Part shown: in pieces, positions 24,280 to 36,606 of the stretch | How the letters are laid out: the number at the start of each line of letters is the position of its first letter | Numbering within the stretch: the first letter of the stretch is position 1 | Source: Gigaspora margarita | Taxonomy: Eukaryota; Glomeromycota; Glomeromycetes; Diversisporales; Gigasporaceae | Assembly (NCBI GenBank): GCA_009809945.1 | Contig: WTPW01000158.1 | Location: 351,168 to 415,167 of the forward strand | DNA: 64,000 nt | Reading direction: 5' to 3' | The notes under the pieces: model-generated | Told to the model about the DNA's origin: nothing | The model's database searches: none | The model's input: the letters and a program-made list of their open reading frames with translations, nothing else | Made by a program: the position numbers and the translations under genes

Positions 24280-26550
24280 GTTTTATTATATTATTTTGTC
24301 ATTACATAGTTTTAGCATAGTCTTTATTAATGTTATTATAATAAATTATCCCCGATGCTTAATTAATTACATCATATACATCTTATTTAAACCAATCACG
24401 TAGATTGATCTAGTTAAGTGATAACCCCGACCCAGATTAATATATTCTCGTGACATCATAAACCCGTGTACTATCGCTATAAATTTAGCCAAAGGGAGCT
24501 AAATTGGACCTGATATTCATGATTGCTCTCCCAACCGATAGTTGCAAAATCTCATACTAATTGGGCAATGCATTAAACACAGTAAAAACGTGATTTTCTG
24601 CACTTGATCATCACGATATGCATTACATAGTACTATCTTATGAAATTTGATTAACTAAAAACACTGCTTTAACAGGTTTTTGTCTTGATTAAAAGTGCAT
24701 GACGATCACTATCCTTTTAGTCTTTCAGAATGCACTAAAACTAAATATGTTATGAATACATTGCGTATCATATCGATATTTACCTGGCGATTGAAGAAAA
24801 TTCTAATAATATCTAGATAATTTAAAACTTGATTATAATCATAAAATTCATTATGTGCACTACTAAAATTCAAATCAGCTACAAGTATCTGAATTCGATA
24901 CTATCTATAGGAATATTCAACATTTCTAAATTAGTCTTTTCTTATAAATTCGAAATAACTCCCAAAAGTGTAATTTTGAATTTTGATCGAATTAAGTTTA
25001 ATCCTTGCTATTATTCAAACAATGCCCCTAGACATTATTTTGTGTCTATCAGTTTATCATCCATTTCTGGTTTAGAGCGACTGCGTTGCGAAATGGATCA
25101 TCAAAGGCTGGAGTGATAAACAAAATCAACGGTGCTAAATTCATATAGATCATAACAGATAAGTGTTGATCAGGTATAAAAAATCTCGTTTGCGCTGGAA
25201 TTAAAATAAACTTTATCGGCATATCTTTACTAACCTCTAATTTAATACTTATCCTGTTTCAACCTAATGCTTACTCAACACCCAGCTTATCTCTAAATTT
25301 TTATCAATTCTATTTAGTGCAGGTTCCGCCAGCTGATTAAAATGCTTATTCATCACTATACCTTATCTTCAAGATCTTTATCCCCCCTCTTTCAGGCCAA
25401 TCAGAGTGCCTGCTGAAAACTTTCCCTTATATATAGATTTCATTTTGAGAAATTCGATTGTGGTTTTTAAAATTGATTTACATCCTCATTTCAATGTTGT
25501 TTTCATAAACTATAAATGCTTATAAAAAGAAAAAAATTGGTATGATCCAGATTAATGTACCTATTTGCAATATTTGTCACTAATGAGCAGCATTTTATGA
25601 AGTTGAAACTTTAAAAATATTCTTAAAATTTTTCATGTACAGTATAAAAAAACCATCAGCTAATATTAATATGGTTTTTATTCTACATTATCGACAATGC
25701 AAAAAAATAATATATTTGATTCAATTTTTATTTTTGACATTACAAATTTATACCAGTACGATCATGTTGCATATATAATATGAAATGTGTAGATGTGTCA
25801 TTATAATAAAATGGTTACGTCATTTTTTGTTGATCATTATTTGTACATATATAGCATACGAAAGAAAATAAAATAAGGTAGCTGCGTGATGCAGTTATGC
25901 CAAAACTAGAAACATAAATAACGATTTTGTAATATATGTATGTCTTTTAACATATTGCAAAATGACACAGGGTTTATTTCAAATTTTGCTAAATTAAGGG
26001 TATTATTCTAAATAATGCTCATGAATGTTATTATGCAACAACACGGTAATCATATGTATTAGTTGAATTAATTTGGAAAAAAGCAAATAAATTTTTACAT
26101 ATGTTGTTATCAAATAAAAGAGCATTATATTTAGAAGTGATAAAGGTTATGACCAGTCCCCAAAATTAATAATTGTGAATTATTTGTCAGTAAAATTTAT
26201 TACAAGGTGAGTTTTTACAAAAAGAGTCTTTTAAACTTACTCAAAGCCATAATTAAGCATATAGAATATTGCAATACATACATGTTTAATTATTAGCTAA
26301 AGGTAGATTAAAAAGGCTGTTTTTCTAAAAAATTACTTTCGAATTCGCCCTTACCCATTAGACAACCAATCATTCAATAGCAAACCAATCGTTCACTATT
26401 CAAATATACTCAAATGTTTTAACAACCAGTGATAATGCTTACTTTTACGATCTGTGTAGTTGTTTTTTTACTTGTTTATCTTATACTAGTGCGATAGTAG
26501 TGCGATGGTGGTGCATTCACACCACTATCTTATACAGAGTTTAATAACCA
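24280..26550. other. Intergenic DNA, no gene recognised
   Basis: The part 24345-25450 is less AT-rich and lacks the window's common repeats. A 95-codon plus-strand ORF at 24829-25116 has no recognisable motif. A TATA-like tatatataaggg lies on the minus strand near 25430. It could be an old element or a lost promoter region; nothing firmer can be said. 25450-26550 is plain AT-rich sequence. Confidence 0.5.
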
Positions 26551-27842
26551 TCACAGTATATATATTATGCTATTTGAATCGAATTAGTTGTATTTAGAGT
26601 TACCTTGATTTTTATTTACTGCAAAAACTCCATTATACAATTTATTTGTATACTGCTTAAGACTCAATTTGTATTGATATTGTCATAATTTATACAATTA
26701 CTATAAAATATTCTGTTGCTAAACTTGTTCTAGTAACCACATATTTGGTTAAAGTTGACATTATTATTTTTTTAAAAAAATGCTAAATTTACTCGTTCTT
26801 TCAGTAACAGCAATATGTAATTGAGATTGAAATAGTTTGTATTGAAAATTTCATAATTTTGATGATAGAATAGTGTAAAAAATTCTATTAGAGGACTTAG
26901 TACTCCAATGACTACAGTAAATGATTTAGTGAAATTATTGTGATTTACATAGCAAGTTTCTGTATATTACATTTTCAAAATATTTGCTATTTTAGTGACT
27001 GCAGACTTAGTTGAATTGGTTGCACTAGAATTATTGCTTATAGTTAAAGTTTAGTTATTACGTATTGAATTTCTATTGTGAGCTATCATAAAAAATTCTA
27101 TTAAAACCTTATGTCTATATAATTGATTAGTTTGTACTGGAATTATTAAGATATTTATTATAAATATTGTCAAAAAAAAAAACTTTTACAAAACTTAATC
27201 ACTACCATACAGTGAGGACTATATTACCACCTGGTATTATAGGCAGTAACTTTTCATTTGAATAACCTTTTCATATAGAAAATAACAGAATTTTACATTC
27301 CACTGCAAAATTTTTTTAAGGAAGGTATTTTGATATGGGAGGGTACTATGGCCTGTGCTTTATGGTATTCTAATAACATATATTATATGAATAATATTTG
27401 AATTGGTTAGCATTGAAATTATCATAATTTCTTTGATAAGATACTGTAAAAATTCATTACAAAACTCACTATTACAGTGATAACAGTACGTGATTAAGGC
27501 TGGGCTGAGTTTGGTTTATTAGAATTATCATGGTTTCTATATAGTTAAGGTTTGAGTTAGTGTTTGAATCATTATAATTTCTGTTGAGTTGCTGTAAAAA
27601 TTTGGTACAAAACTTGCTTTTCAGTATGTGGTTTAAAATTAGTTATTTAAATATTTGTAATTTTGATATAGTTAAAAGTTGTGTTCATATTAGAATTATT
27701 GTTAATTTCTGTTGGGTGTTACTATAAAAAAATTTTGTTACTTTGTATTAGAATTATATAATTTTTGTCATTAATTACTATAAAAATTGTTATAAAATTT
27801 GCTATTTTAGTAACACCGTTTGTGATTAAGGTTGAGTTAGCT

Positions 27843-28130
27843 TTATGTTGGACCAGGTTGCTGAATATAGAGAGCCAAATCCTCCTTCACTGATTTTTTT
27901 AACTTCTGATAATCTATCGAATGGAATCTATTCAATCACATCTTTATATCTCCAGGCTCTAAGTTGGAACGTTTTCATGCAATCATCAATATTTTTATGT
28001 CCACTTGTCCATCTTGTTTCTATATCAGGATCGCATAATAGACACCATGCAGGTTGAGTGTTATCTTTATTACAGTGTCCACATTTTCCATAATTAGAAT
28101 TTCTATATAAATAATAAATATGTAATTGAT
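27843..28130 (-). pseudogene. Fragment of a TKL-like protein kinase gene
   Basis: The minus strand reads YGKCGHCNKDNTQPAWCLLC, then a DPDIETRWTSGHKNIDDCMK-type linker, QLRAWRYKDVIE, a TAG stop, then IPFDRLSEVKKISEGGFGSLYSATW. That is a paired CxxC head, an amphipathic linker and the glycine-rich ATP loop of a kinase; the stop replaces the Trp usually found before IPF in this family. The match breaks off after the loop into satellite DNA, so only the N-terminal part is here. I recognise the layout from the large kinase families of Rhizophagus. No catalytic core is present, so it is a dead fragment. Confidence 0.75.
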
Positions 28131-28222
28131 TTATTTTGCATCTGCGGTTTTAAACTTTAGATCGAATGTAAATAATTTTTGTATTTACTAACTAAATTAA
28201 TATGATTAAAATGAATTGCACA

Positions 28223-28841
28223 TAATGGTAAATAAGTATTTATGTTTGCTGTTTTTAATTCTATTGATTAATAAATGTTCTTTATACTCACTCACTAAAT
28301 AAAATGATTAATGTAAATGAAATGAATTTAAACATAAGGGCCATGACAGATATTATGTAATATCATTTTATTAGAGAGCTACCCCCCTCCCCCTACATAA
28401 GACCAATTAGCCAATCAAATTGCATAATTAGTCTTATGTAAAAATTTTTTTGACCCCCCTAGGATATTACGTAATATCTGTCACTGCCCTAATGGTAAAT
28501 AAGTATTTACCTATATTTGCTGTTTTTAATTTCATTGATTAATAAATGTTCTTTATGCTTATATGCTGAGTAAGGAGGTGATTAATGCAAATGAAATGAA
28601 TTTAAACATAATAGTAAATAAGTATTTATCTGTTATGTTTGCTGTTTTTAATTCAATTGATTAATAAATGTTCTTTATACTCACATGCTGAGTGAGGAGG
28701 TGATTAATGCGAATAAAATAAATTTAAACGTAATGGCAAATAAGTATTTAACTGTTATGTTTGCTGCTTTTAATTCTATTGATTAATAAATGTCCTTTAT
28801 ACTTACTGACTAAATTAACGCGAATGAAATGAATTTAAACG
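28223..28841. repeat. Four-copy tandem repeat of 111-122 bp, one MITE inside
   Basis: Units start with taatggtaaataagtattta at 28223, 28491, 28609 and 28731; each also has tgctgtttttaatt and gattaataaatgttcttta. Unit lengths are 112, 118, 122 and 111 bp. A 153-bp MITE separates units 1 and 2. Confidence 0.85.
28338..28490. mobile_element. Harbinger-like MITE (TAA target duplication)
   Basis: 153 bp with TIRs GGGCCATGACAGATATTATG and, inverted, GGGCAGTGACAGATATTACG. Flanked by TAA at 28335-28337 and 28491-28493. Sister tandem units show the uninterrupted site aaacaTAAtgg, which proves the 3-bp duplication. TAA duplication and GGG ends fit PIF/Harbinger. Confidence 0.85.
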
Positions 28842-29427
28842 TAATGGTAAATTATTGTAAAAAAAATTTTGCTATAAAACTTACTTGCTATTATAATTAT
28901 AAGAAGTAAACAAGGTTGAGATGGTAAGCTATTGTAAAATTCTGTTACAAAACTTGCACGCCATTCTAGTAACTATGAATGTTAAGTTAGTTGTATTGGA
29001 ATTATAATAATACTATTATAATTTACTATAAAAAATTCTGTTACAAACTTACTTGATACATAATACTGAACTTGATACATAATACTGAATAAGGTTGTTA
29101 ACTTGCATTAATATTGTAAATTCTATTATAAATTACTGTAAAATTCTGTTACAAAATCCTTTTACTATTCAGTGAACACAGTATGTACTATATACAAGAC
29201 CCAGATCTTTTATATTCCACAAAAAATTAATTAGTAAAAAAAAAGAAAATAACTAGTAAAAAGTGAGTATGGGTCTGATATATGTAGAGATCTTGGATTT
29301 GGTAATTTACAATAGTTACAATTAAGTCTATTTGCATTAAGTGAATTGTTAATTACTTTAAGAAATTTTGTTACAAACCTTACTCATTATTCCAGTAATA
29401 TGCAGCATATAATAGTGAAATAAGATA

Positions 29428-30172
29428 CAGTCAGACCTCTCTATAATCACAAGTTGGTCGCGCCCTATTTTGGTGATTGTATAGAGGTGTGACTATAAAT
29501 AAAATACTTTGTCATGGTCACATGACCAAAGGTCAAATTAGTAATATATTTGCGCATATTTGAAATACTATTAAAAAATTTAAAAAATTTGATAGTGAAT
29601 AGCTTTTGATCCAGTGGCCCAATTTGAATAAATGACCACCAGAGTGTTTTCTAAAGAGCATAAAATTGTCAAATCTAGTTACAAAATGCTAAGATCATTA
29701 AGGATTTTTTTGCCTAGATATTTAAATTTAATCAATTCTTAAACATGTAAAGTGACACAAATCCTTAACGATCACAGGAGCCTGTGATTGGATTTTAACG
29801 ATTTTGGGCTCATTAGAATCGACTCACTGAGACGAACATTTTGGTGGTTGTTTCATTTAAAACGGACTGCTGCATCGAAAGTTATTTGCTGTCAAACCTT
29901 TAAGAATTTTTAATAGAATATTTTAAATAAAAATAAATATAAATATCGGCCAATCAGATTTTTTAATCCATATTTGGTCAAAATTAGTGACTATAAAGAG
30001 GGGTTTTATTAATAAAATTGGTAAAAAAAATCAAAAATTTTTTGTGATAGTGATTATAGGTGATTTGTGACTATAAAGAGGTTTTTTTACTATATTTAAG
30101 TCCGTTGCACAATATTGGGTGCTTATATAGAGGTGTGACTATATGGGGTGTGACTATAGAGAGGTCTGACTG
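29428..30172. mobile_element. Tc1/mariner-like non-autonomous element (CAGTCAGACCTCTC ends)
   Basis: 745 bp between CAGTCAGACCTCTCTATA and its inverse, flanked by TA at 29426-29427 and 30173-30174. Inner subterminal copies of gtgactataaagagg and atagaggtgtgactata repeat the end sequence. No transposase frame is seen. The end style fits pogo-like members of Tc1/mariner. Confidence 0.85.
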
Positions 30173-30540
30173 TATTGTGTTAATATCAGTTTACATAAAA
30201 ATTTTGCTACAGAACTCATTATTCCAGTAATGATAAAAAGTGAATTAGTTTGTATTAGAATTATTATAATTTCTATTATAAATTACTATCTTGAATTGCT
30301 ATAAAAAGTTCTGTTACAAACCTACTTGACAGAATATGTTTTAAGGCTGAGTTTATATCAAAATTATTGTAGTTTATATTATGAATTACTGTAAAAATTC
30401 TTATACAAAACTTGCTCACTATTCTAATAATCACAATATGAGGTTAGAGTGTGTTAGTTTGCATTGGAATTATTATAGTTTCTATTATTAGTTACTGTTA
30501 TAAACTTTAGCATTCTGGTATATACATGCCACTGAAATTG

Positions 30541-31530
30541 AGTTTTGAAAAATGCCTATTTTGGGTTTCAAAATAAATTGAAATTTTTTATAAGGAAGAG
30601 AAATAAACTTTATATATTTATATTCCTTATAATTTCATCTATTCAAAAAAAAAGTATCAAAAATTTTGGGTTTTAAGTAAAATAAGCCAACAGTTTCAGA
30701 AAAAATTTAATTTCAGGTCCCAAAACCCAAAATAATTTCATCACTATGTATATTCTAATATAGTATTTATATTTATATATCTTAATATTAAAACATGTCT
30801 GTTCCACTGCCAATCAAATATTCTAATGTAATTATACCAAAATAAGGCTTACATCAAAGCACAAATGTCCATTTATTCTATGGCCAATCAATATTTTAAC
30901 ATAGTACTCCAAAATAAGTTTATATTAATGTTTTTTAATGCTCTTAAACAACTCTCTTAAAATCATAACTATGAATTTTCCAAGTTTCCTTCTGTTATTT
31001 GATATTTAATAAACACAAACTATTTTGAACTAAAAAAATAGCTAAAAAAAAGTTAATCAAATGTTTTACAAATTGGATTTATATGGCTTTTAGAATTTAT
31101 ACAGCAATTGGGATTCATAAAGTTTTTGCTGCAACTATAACTGTAACTTACTGTATGTCATATAGTTCATTTGGGAAGTTCTGCTTGTACCCCTAGTATT
31201 TATTTAAAATCTAACTCAATTGAAAATTATCGAAAAAAGGTAGAAAGGGGAAATTTGGCAAAGTTAACTAAATTTATTGAATAGCTCCTAATTGTTCATT
31301 TCTATAAAAAAGTGGTCCAGGGTGTGGTATGGGTTGGTGTCTAGAATCCATGGAATGGCACAAAGTGGTATGTACAGAGGTGTTGATGGAATGTTACAGT
31401 AAAAAGTGGTACAAGGGAGGTGGCATAATATGTCACATTATATGAAATGGCACCTTTATTTTACAGAATGATACATGTCATAGGTGGTACATGTTGGCTC
31501 ATTTTCATGAGGAGCAAAAGATCAATATAT
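30541..31530. other. AT-rich spacer with a GTGGTA-rich patch
   Basis: No gene. 30545-30760 is weakly palindromic (ttttgggtttcaaaa against ttgggttttgggacc). 31310-31490 is unusually G-rich on the plus strand with repeated GTGGTA and ATGGCAC words (about eight), which may be another short-word array, but it has no clear ends. Confidence 0.45.
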
Positions 31531-31774
31531 GGGGTGAGTCATTAGAAATCAAGCAAATTTTTTTAGTAACTTTTTTTAAAAGTTTAAATCAAAATAACTT
31601 AACAAGAACTTGATCAAATTTGATAAATTTTTTTTTAAATTAATTCTATATGTTTATAAAATTGAATTAACAAAATTTTTATCAAATTTGTTAAATTTTT
31701 ATCAAATTATTTCTGTTCAAAGTTTCAAAAAATTTTATTATAAACAAATTGCTTGATTTCTATTGACTCACCCC
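31531..31774. mobile_element. MITE with GGGGTGAGTCA ends
   Basis: 244 bp with inverted ends GGGGTGAGTCATTAGAAATC and GGGGTGAGTCAATAGAAATC followed by AAGCAA. AT-rich, non-coding. The target duplication is not certain. Confidence 0.75.
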
Positions 31775-32140
31775 CACATATGATTTTTTTTAAAAAAATT
31801 GGATATCTCATAATTTCACTAATGAAACTGCTCTGGGTGTCTTAACAAAAAATTTCCTTACAAAATTTTGATACATGTGCAGTTAGTTTGTTTATATTGT
31901 ATTGATTGTTGATATAAATTTATGTAATCTATTTTAATGTGTTTTTTTTTTATTATCATTAATTCACATTAATTACCCGTGTCAAAACCTGTGCCATTTG
32001 GACTAGTAAAATATTGCAAAAGCTGTGCAATTAACAATCCAAGTCTCCTACGTACCAAATACGAGTTTAATCCATGCCATCAAAACCCGTACCTTTACGC
32101 TGCCAACCTGTACCTTTTACGGTGCATTTTTCTTATAGGG

Positions 32141-32263
32141 CACCCATGACCTTTTTCTGATTTTCTCACGGTTGATATTTTCACAGCTGATATTTTTTCA
32201 CGGATTTTAAGTCTGCTGTGAAAATATTAACTGTGAGAATATAGTGAAAAAAAGTCATGGGTA
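32141..32263. mobile_element. Hairpin MITE with CACCCATGAC ends
   Basis: About 123 bp, almost entirely two inverted arms of about 45 bp: cacccatgacctttttctga with tctcacggttgatattttca against the inverse of ttaactgtgagaatatagtg with aaaaaaagtcatgggtaac. No coding; target duplication unclear. Confidence 0.7.
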
Positions 32264-32567
32264 ACAATTAGGATCCGTGTAATAAATCAGTTAAATCAGT
32301 TATTACACGTATTTGTCATCGATATCATTAAAATCCCGAATCAATCTCGATATCATTCATAATTGCAGTTGCGCCGCAATACTGAATAATATCTCGATTG
32401 ATCTGTGATGTTTAATGATACTATGATAAAACATGAAATAGCTATTACATAAAAACTTTATTTTAATATCTTTTATTTTTTGTATTAAACTATATATATG
32501 ATTAGAACTATTTTATATAAAATTAGTAATATAACATCTTGTTTTAAAGTGACATTAAATGGATTAT

Positions 32568-32698
32568 TGTCCGAAGCGTAGCGAGGACTCTATAGTACAG
32601 CAATGGGACACTGGATTCCAGTCACGTGTATGCATATTAGCCAATCAGCTATAGAGATCGACACGGATCAGCCCGATGTTTATTCTTGGCTTCGGACA
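32568..32698. mobile_element. Short inverted-repeat element with TGTCCGAAGC ends
   Basis: 131 bp, GC-richer than its flanks, with perfect 10-bp ends TGTCCGAAGC and GCTTCGGACA and a second inverted word tctatag/ctataga. Target duplication not found. Confidence 0.55.
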
Positions 32699-32818
32699 CT
32701 AACGGTATCCGCCCGTTTTCCTAGTATATTGTATCAAAAGCTTAAATTTTAGAAAGGTAGGGTAATTTGGCGAATTGATGATATCTTGTGTGATCCAGTG
32801 AGATGAATCAGTGATGGT

Positions 32819-32914
32819 ACTGTAAATGACCTGAAATGACCCAAATGACCCAAATGACAAATGACTAGTCATTGGGTCATTTCGAGGCTCAAATGACCTA
32901 GAAGGTCATTTAAC
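32819..32914 (-). repeat. AAATGACC word-array element, copy 2 (inverted)
   Basis: Inverted partner of 2354-2454: starts CAGTGATGGTACTGTAAATG and ends in AAGGTCATTTAAC, with tandem AAATGACC words between. Confidence 0.65.
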
Positions 32915-33123
32915 ATATAATATACGTTTTTAGAAGTAAAAAACTTTTATCAAAGATATTTTTGCGAGTTTTTATGTTAGTAAATATTATAATGCTCTTT
33001 AGCTAATTAGAATTGGTTATCAAACAAAATAAGGTTGAATAGATAATAAAATATTTTAATCAGCTAAATTTTGTATTAAAAAAAATTGCAACAGTGGTTA
33101 ACTTTAGCAGGATTTTTCAAATA

Positions 33124-35937
33124 TCATGTTAAACCCAGCAATTTTTTTCCACATTCAACTTTAAGATTCAAATTTTTAAATTCATCCTTGTCATACTGTT
33201 CATGTCTACCACCTAAATAAGTTGATAAAAATTTTTCGGTAAAAGCAGCAAATGAAAGCTGATTTTTAGGTTTGACAAATCCATGCCCTTCATCGCAGTA
33301 TAAAATATATCCAGCAGAAATTTTATTTCGTTTAAGTGATTCAAGAATATCATTACTATATTTAAATATTAATAATGGTAAAAGAGAACACGATTATATT
33401 AGTATCAAATCTAAAAGGTATTTTGTGTATAAAATGTAACTTACTGTTTTTCATATTTAACACGTGGGTCATTTTTACCTGTTTATAAAAATAATCTGAA
33501 ATAAATAAAAAATTTAATCTATTTATAAACACAGGACTTTTAAAAAAGTTAACAAACCATACCCTGGGCAATTAATAAAGGTTTTTTAATATTATCAGCA
33601 TGTTTTGATGGACTGCAAGATTCTAAATATTTTTTTCCTTTGTCCGTATCAGGGTCACCTCCTAGGCGATACACAAATTCTTCATATGATGATTTCCAGT
33701 ATGGAGGGATAGTTCTAATTAAACATTATTTATTGTTTATATTAGGATTAAAGGTTTATGCAATTTATGTTTATATTTTTTCAATATAAAATTTTTTTAA
33801 AAACAATATAAATAAAAATTATGCATAAGGAGAAATAAATAAAAATTTTTAATTAACACAAATATCATAAAGTACAGAAAAAAAAATCATAATTCATTAC
33901 CTAATCAGTTTTACTGTTATTATGAATAAAATATAGTAATAAGTTGAAAAAGTAAAATAAATATAAGACAAAATGCACATATCAGAGGGTATGAAACAAT
34001 TCTCTGAAAGATAATTCTCTACCAATTTATTTCACCGACACTATAATCCGATAGAAATATTGCATATCGGGGAAAATAGTTGTCTAAATCATGTTATGTT
34101 GAGGATATATCCTTCTAACTCAATGTGCAATATGTGGATTATCCTGCCGGCAATATGTTATCTTTTGAAAAATTGTGTGACAATGCATACCAAGATCTGA
34201 AGGTCCAGCGAATTCAATTCCACAAGCAAATTCAAAATCATTTACATCTGTAAAGGCAAGACCAGCCAATGTGGCATACCCACCATAACTTTTGCCATAA
34301 ATTGCAATCTTTTCTTTGATGGCCACATTATTATGAATTGCCCATCTTACTGCATCTACATGATACAAAAATCGCTAATTAAAATAATTTTGTAATGGAA
34401 AGAAAAAATACTCTTTTTAGATGATGAAACTTCAACTTTACCAATCAAGTCATTATTCATTTTTTTACCCCATTGACCAATACCAGCTCGAATTAAAGAT
34501 TTACCCAAGCCAATAGAAGAACGGTAATTTACATTTAATACAGCATAACCACGATTTGCAAACAATTGTGAATCAGCTTTGAAACAATAGTAGTCCCTAC
34601 TCCAAGGACCGCCGTGTACATGCAAAATTAATGGTAAAGGATTTTTTGGCTTGTATTTTGCTGAAGTATCATATTTTCCAGCTGGAAGTGTGAGATAACA
34701 GGCTAAATTCAATTTATCTCTGGATTCAATTATTAAAGGAAAAACTCGACCTAAAGTGTATTGGTCTAATTTTGGTCGTGCATCAAATAAATGATGAATA
34801 GATTGATCATTTCTATTATAAAGATAATATTTTGGAGGCTTATTTCCACTTTCATAAGATACCGTCCAAATTAAATTATCCAATGATTGAGAAATTATAT
34901 CAAATTCACTATCATCAAAATTCCTTAAAAAAACCAAGTCATATAAGATTTTCTCATCTAAATGAAACCATTGATCTCTAAGATAAGTAACAGAATAAGC
35001 AAGAGGCTTTCTAGTTGCAGGGTGAAAAAGAATCTTATTAATATCTGCCTTCTGATCTGGTGGCTTGGCAATCAGTTCAAGTTCTTTACCATTCTCAATA
35101 TCTAATTTATATAAAGAATTAAATTCACTTTCATGTGAATCGATTAGATAAATTGTACCATCATTATCTAAAGAAATTACATTTGATGATGTAGCGTCAT
35201 CAAGGTTATAAGAAATAATCAATCGCCATTTATCAGACTTTTCATCAGAATTGTCATCTTTTACATAAATTTCTTTTCCATTTATTCCAGCATCCTTACT
35301 AGCACACCTAACTCTTAATAAATCATCTACAAAATAATCATTAAAGGATTGATTATTCATTTCAATTTGGGTAATCTTAAGAGTTTTCTGATTGATTTTA
35401 TAAAGATTGTGAGTGGTAGGATCTGGCATGTTAATTTTAATAATTATTTCATGAGGAAATTTCGGAGATAGTCGAATAAGTTTAGATTGAACATTTTCGA
35501 ATGGAGTCAAACATGTAACATCGTTTGTGTCGATATTAACAGAATAAATTTTATAATCTATATTAAGTATTTAAATAAAATATTAATCAATATAGTAATT
35601 TCATCTAAACATATTTTAAATAACTATGGTACTCACCTTCATCTCCATTTTTATCATTTGAGTATAAAATTCTATTATCATATGTCCACCAGAATTCTCT
35701 AATTCCACGATTTTTATCAAATGTAATAGGCTTGGCTTGACTTAAATTATATAGGTCATAGCTTACAAAAATGTTCATAATACCTTCTCTTGGAGCAATA
35801 AATGCAAGATATTCGCCATCATATGATATTTTGGGGGACAATTTATTAGCATTACCATATAAATATTCTCTTGGAATAAGTTTAGTTTCATTGGAGAACT
35901 TCAATAGGTCAGAAAACTGCCAAGGAAAGCAATTCAT
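33124..35937 (-). CDS. S9-family (prolyl oligopeptidase-type) serine peptidase
   Basis: Six exons on the minus strand: 35937-35637, 35557-34442, 34355-34191, 33714-33563, 33478-33445 and 33355-33124, about 666 codons, the usual size for this family. The N-terminal half is beta-propeller-like (KLSPKISYDGEYLAFIAPRE, WTYDNRILYSNDKNGDE). The C-terminal hydrolase has LHVHGGPWSRD (oxyanion region), GKSYGGYA (nucleophile Ser), GKNDPRVKYEKQ (Asp loop) and CDEGHGF (His). The family removes dipeptides or acyl-amino acids from short peptides. The ATG at 35937 directly follows a good intron acceptor (ttttgtag), so a 5' exon, perhaps non-coding, probably lies upstream. All junctions hold frame except exon 3 to 4, where GT-AG splicing is off by one base and the intron is about 476 nt instead of about 80. 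A mini-exon or a break are both possible. Confidence 0.8.
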
Positions 35938-36116
35938 CTACAAAACAGTTAAATTTATTTTAATAAGAAATAATATTTTTCGTTTTTTGGTTTACAGAGA
36001 GTGGCTGTCGTAATCCGGCCGGCTAATGAACAGGTTTAAAATATGCAAAGCAAATAGCAATATCGATACAGTACCCAATAGAAGATTTTTATTAAAATTA
36101 CCAGCTACACCAATGG

Positions 36117-36232
36117 CAGGTTGGCAATGAAGTTCAATGGGCTCAATAGAGCCAATGAGCTCTGAATGGAGTCAATTGATACTAGTTTTTTTGAGTTCCA
36201 TCGTGTAAAAATCAAGCTCCATTGCCAACCTG
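36117..36232. mobile_element. hAT-like MITE upstream of the S9 gene
   Basis: 116 bp with ends CAGGTTGGCAATGAAG and, inverted, CAGGTTGGCAATGGAG, flanked by a perfect 8-bp duplication ACCAATGG (36109-36116 and 36233-36240). The 8-bp duplication and CAGG ends fit hAT. It lies about 180 bp upstream of the peptidase ATG, probably in its promoter or 5' UTR. Confidence 0.9.
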
Positions 36233-36606
36233 ACCAATGGGATTGTGAAAAATGCAACAATCAACTCTTCTAATATAAATAATTGACGACAACAATATTT
36301 CTGAATCAGAAGTAATGAATTATATGTTGTTTCAAAAAACATAATCCTACCATAACGGAAAGTTTTATTTCAAAATTAATCTAATTGGTGCAAAAAATGA
36401 TTGAAAATTTCCTGTTTAAAAAGAACAAGATTTATTATTATAATAGTCATTTGTTTTTAAATTTCGACTATATTCCTTTGAATGCTTTCGGTTAAATTAA
36501 GGAAAGTCGAACAAAGCCAAGAAAGTTTAATTGTGCACAGTGTATTTTTTGAAATTAAAATATTTTCAGTAACTTTTGTATATCATGAATTTACATAATT
36601 TAACCT

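Larger units (their letters stand above)
26560..30540 (-). repeat. Degenerate satellite, reverse orientation
   Basis: Reverse complement of the 43-52 kb array: words like gttgagttagtttgta, ttggaattatt, ttactgtaaaaattctgtta, cactattctagtaac and atatgtggttaag recur in fixed order with a period of about 80-115 bp. Interrupted by a kinase fragment (27843-28130), a tandem array (28223-28841) and a mariner-like element (29428-30172). Confidence 0.75.

Noticed and set aside
24345-25450. Possible gene or old element in a less AT-rich island
   Set aside because: No reading frame with recognisable motifs, no terminal repeats and no match elsewhere in the window.
26341-26352. gaattcgccctt, identical to a common TA-cloning vector edge
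   Set aside because: Only 12 bases match and the flanks are ordinary AT-rich host-like DNA on both sides; chance identity is more likely than vector carry-over.
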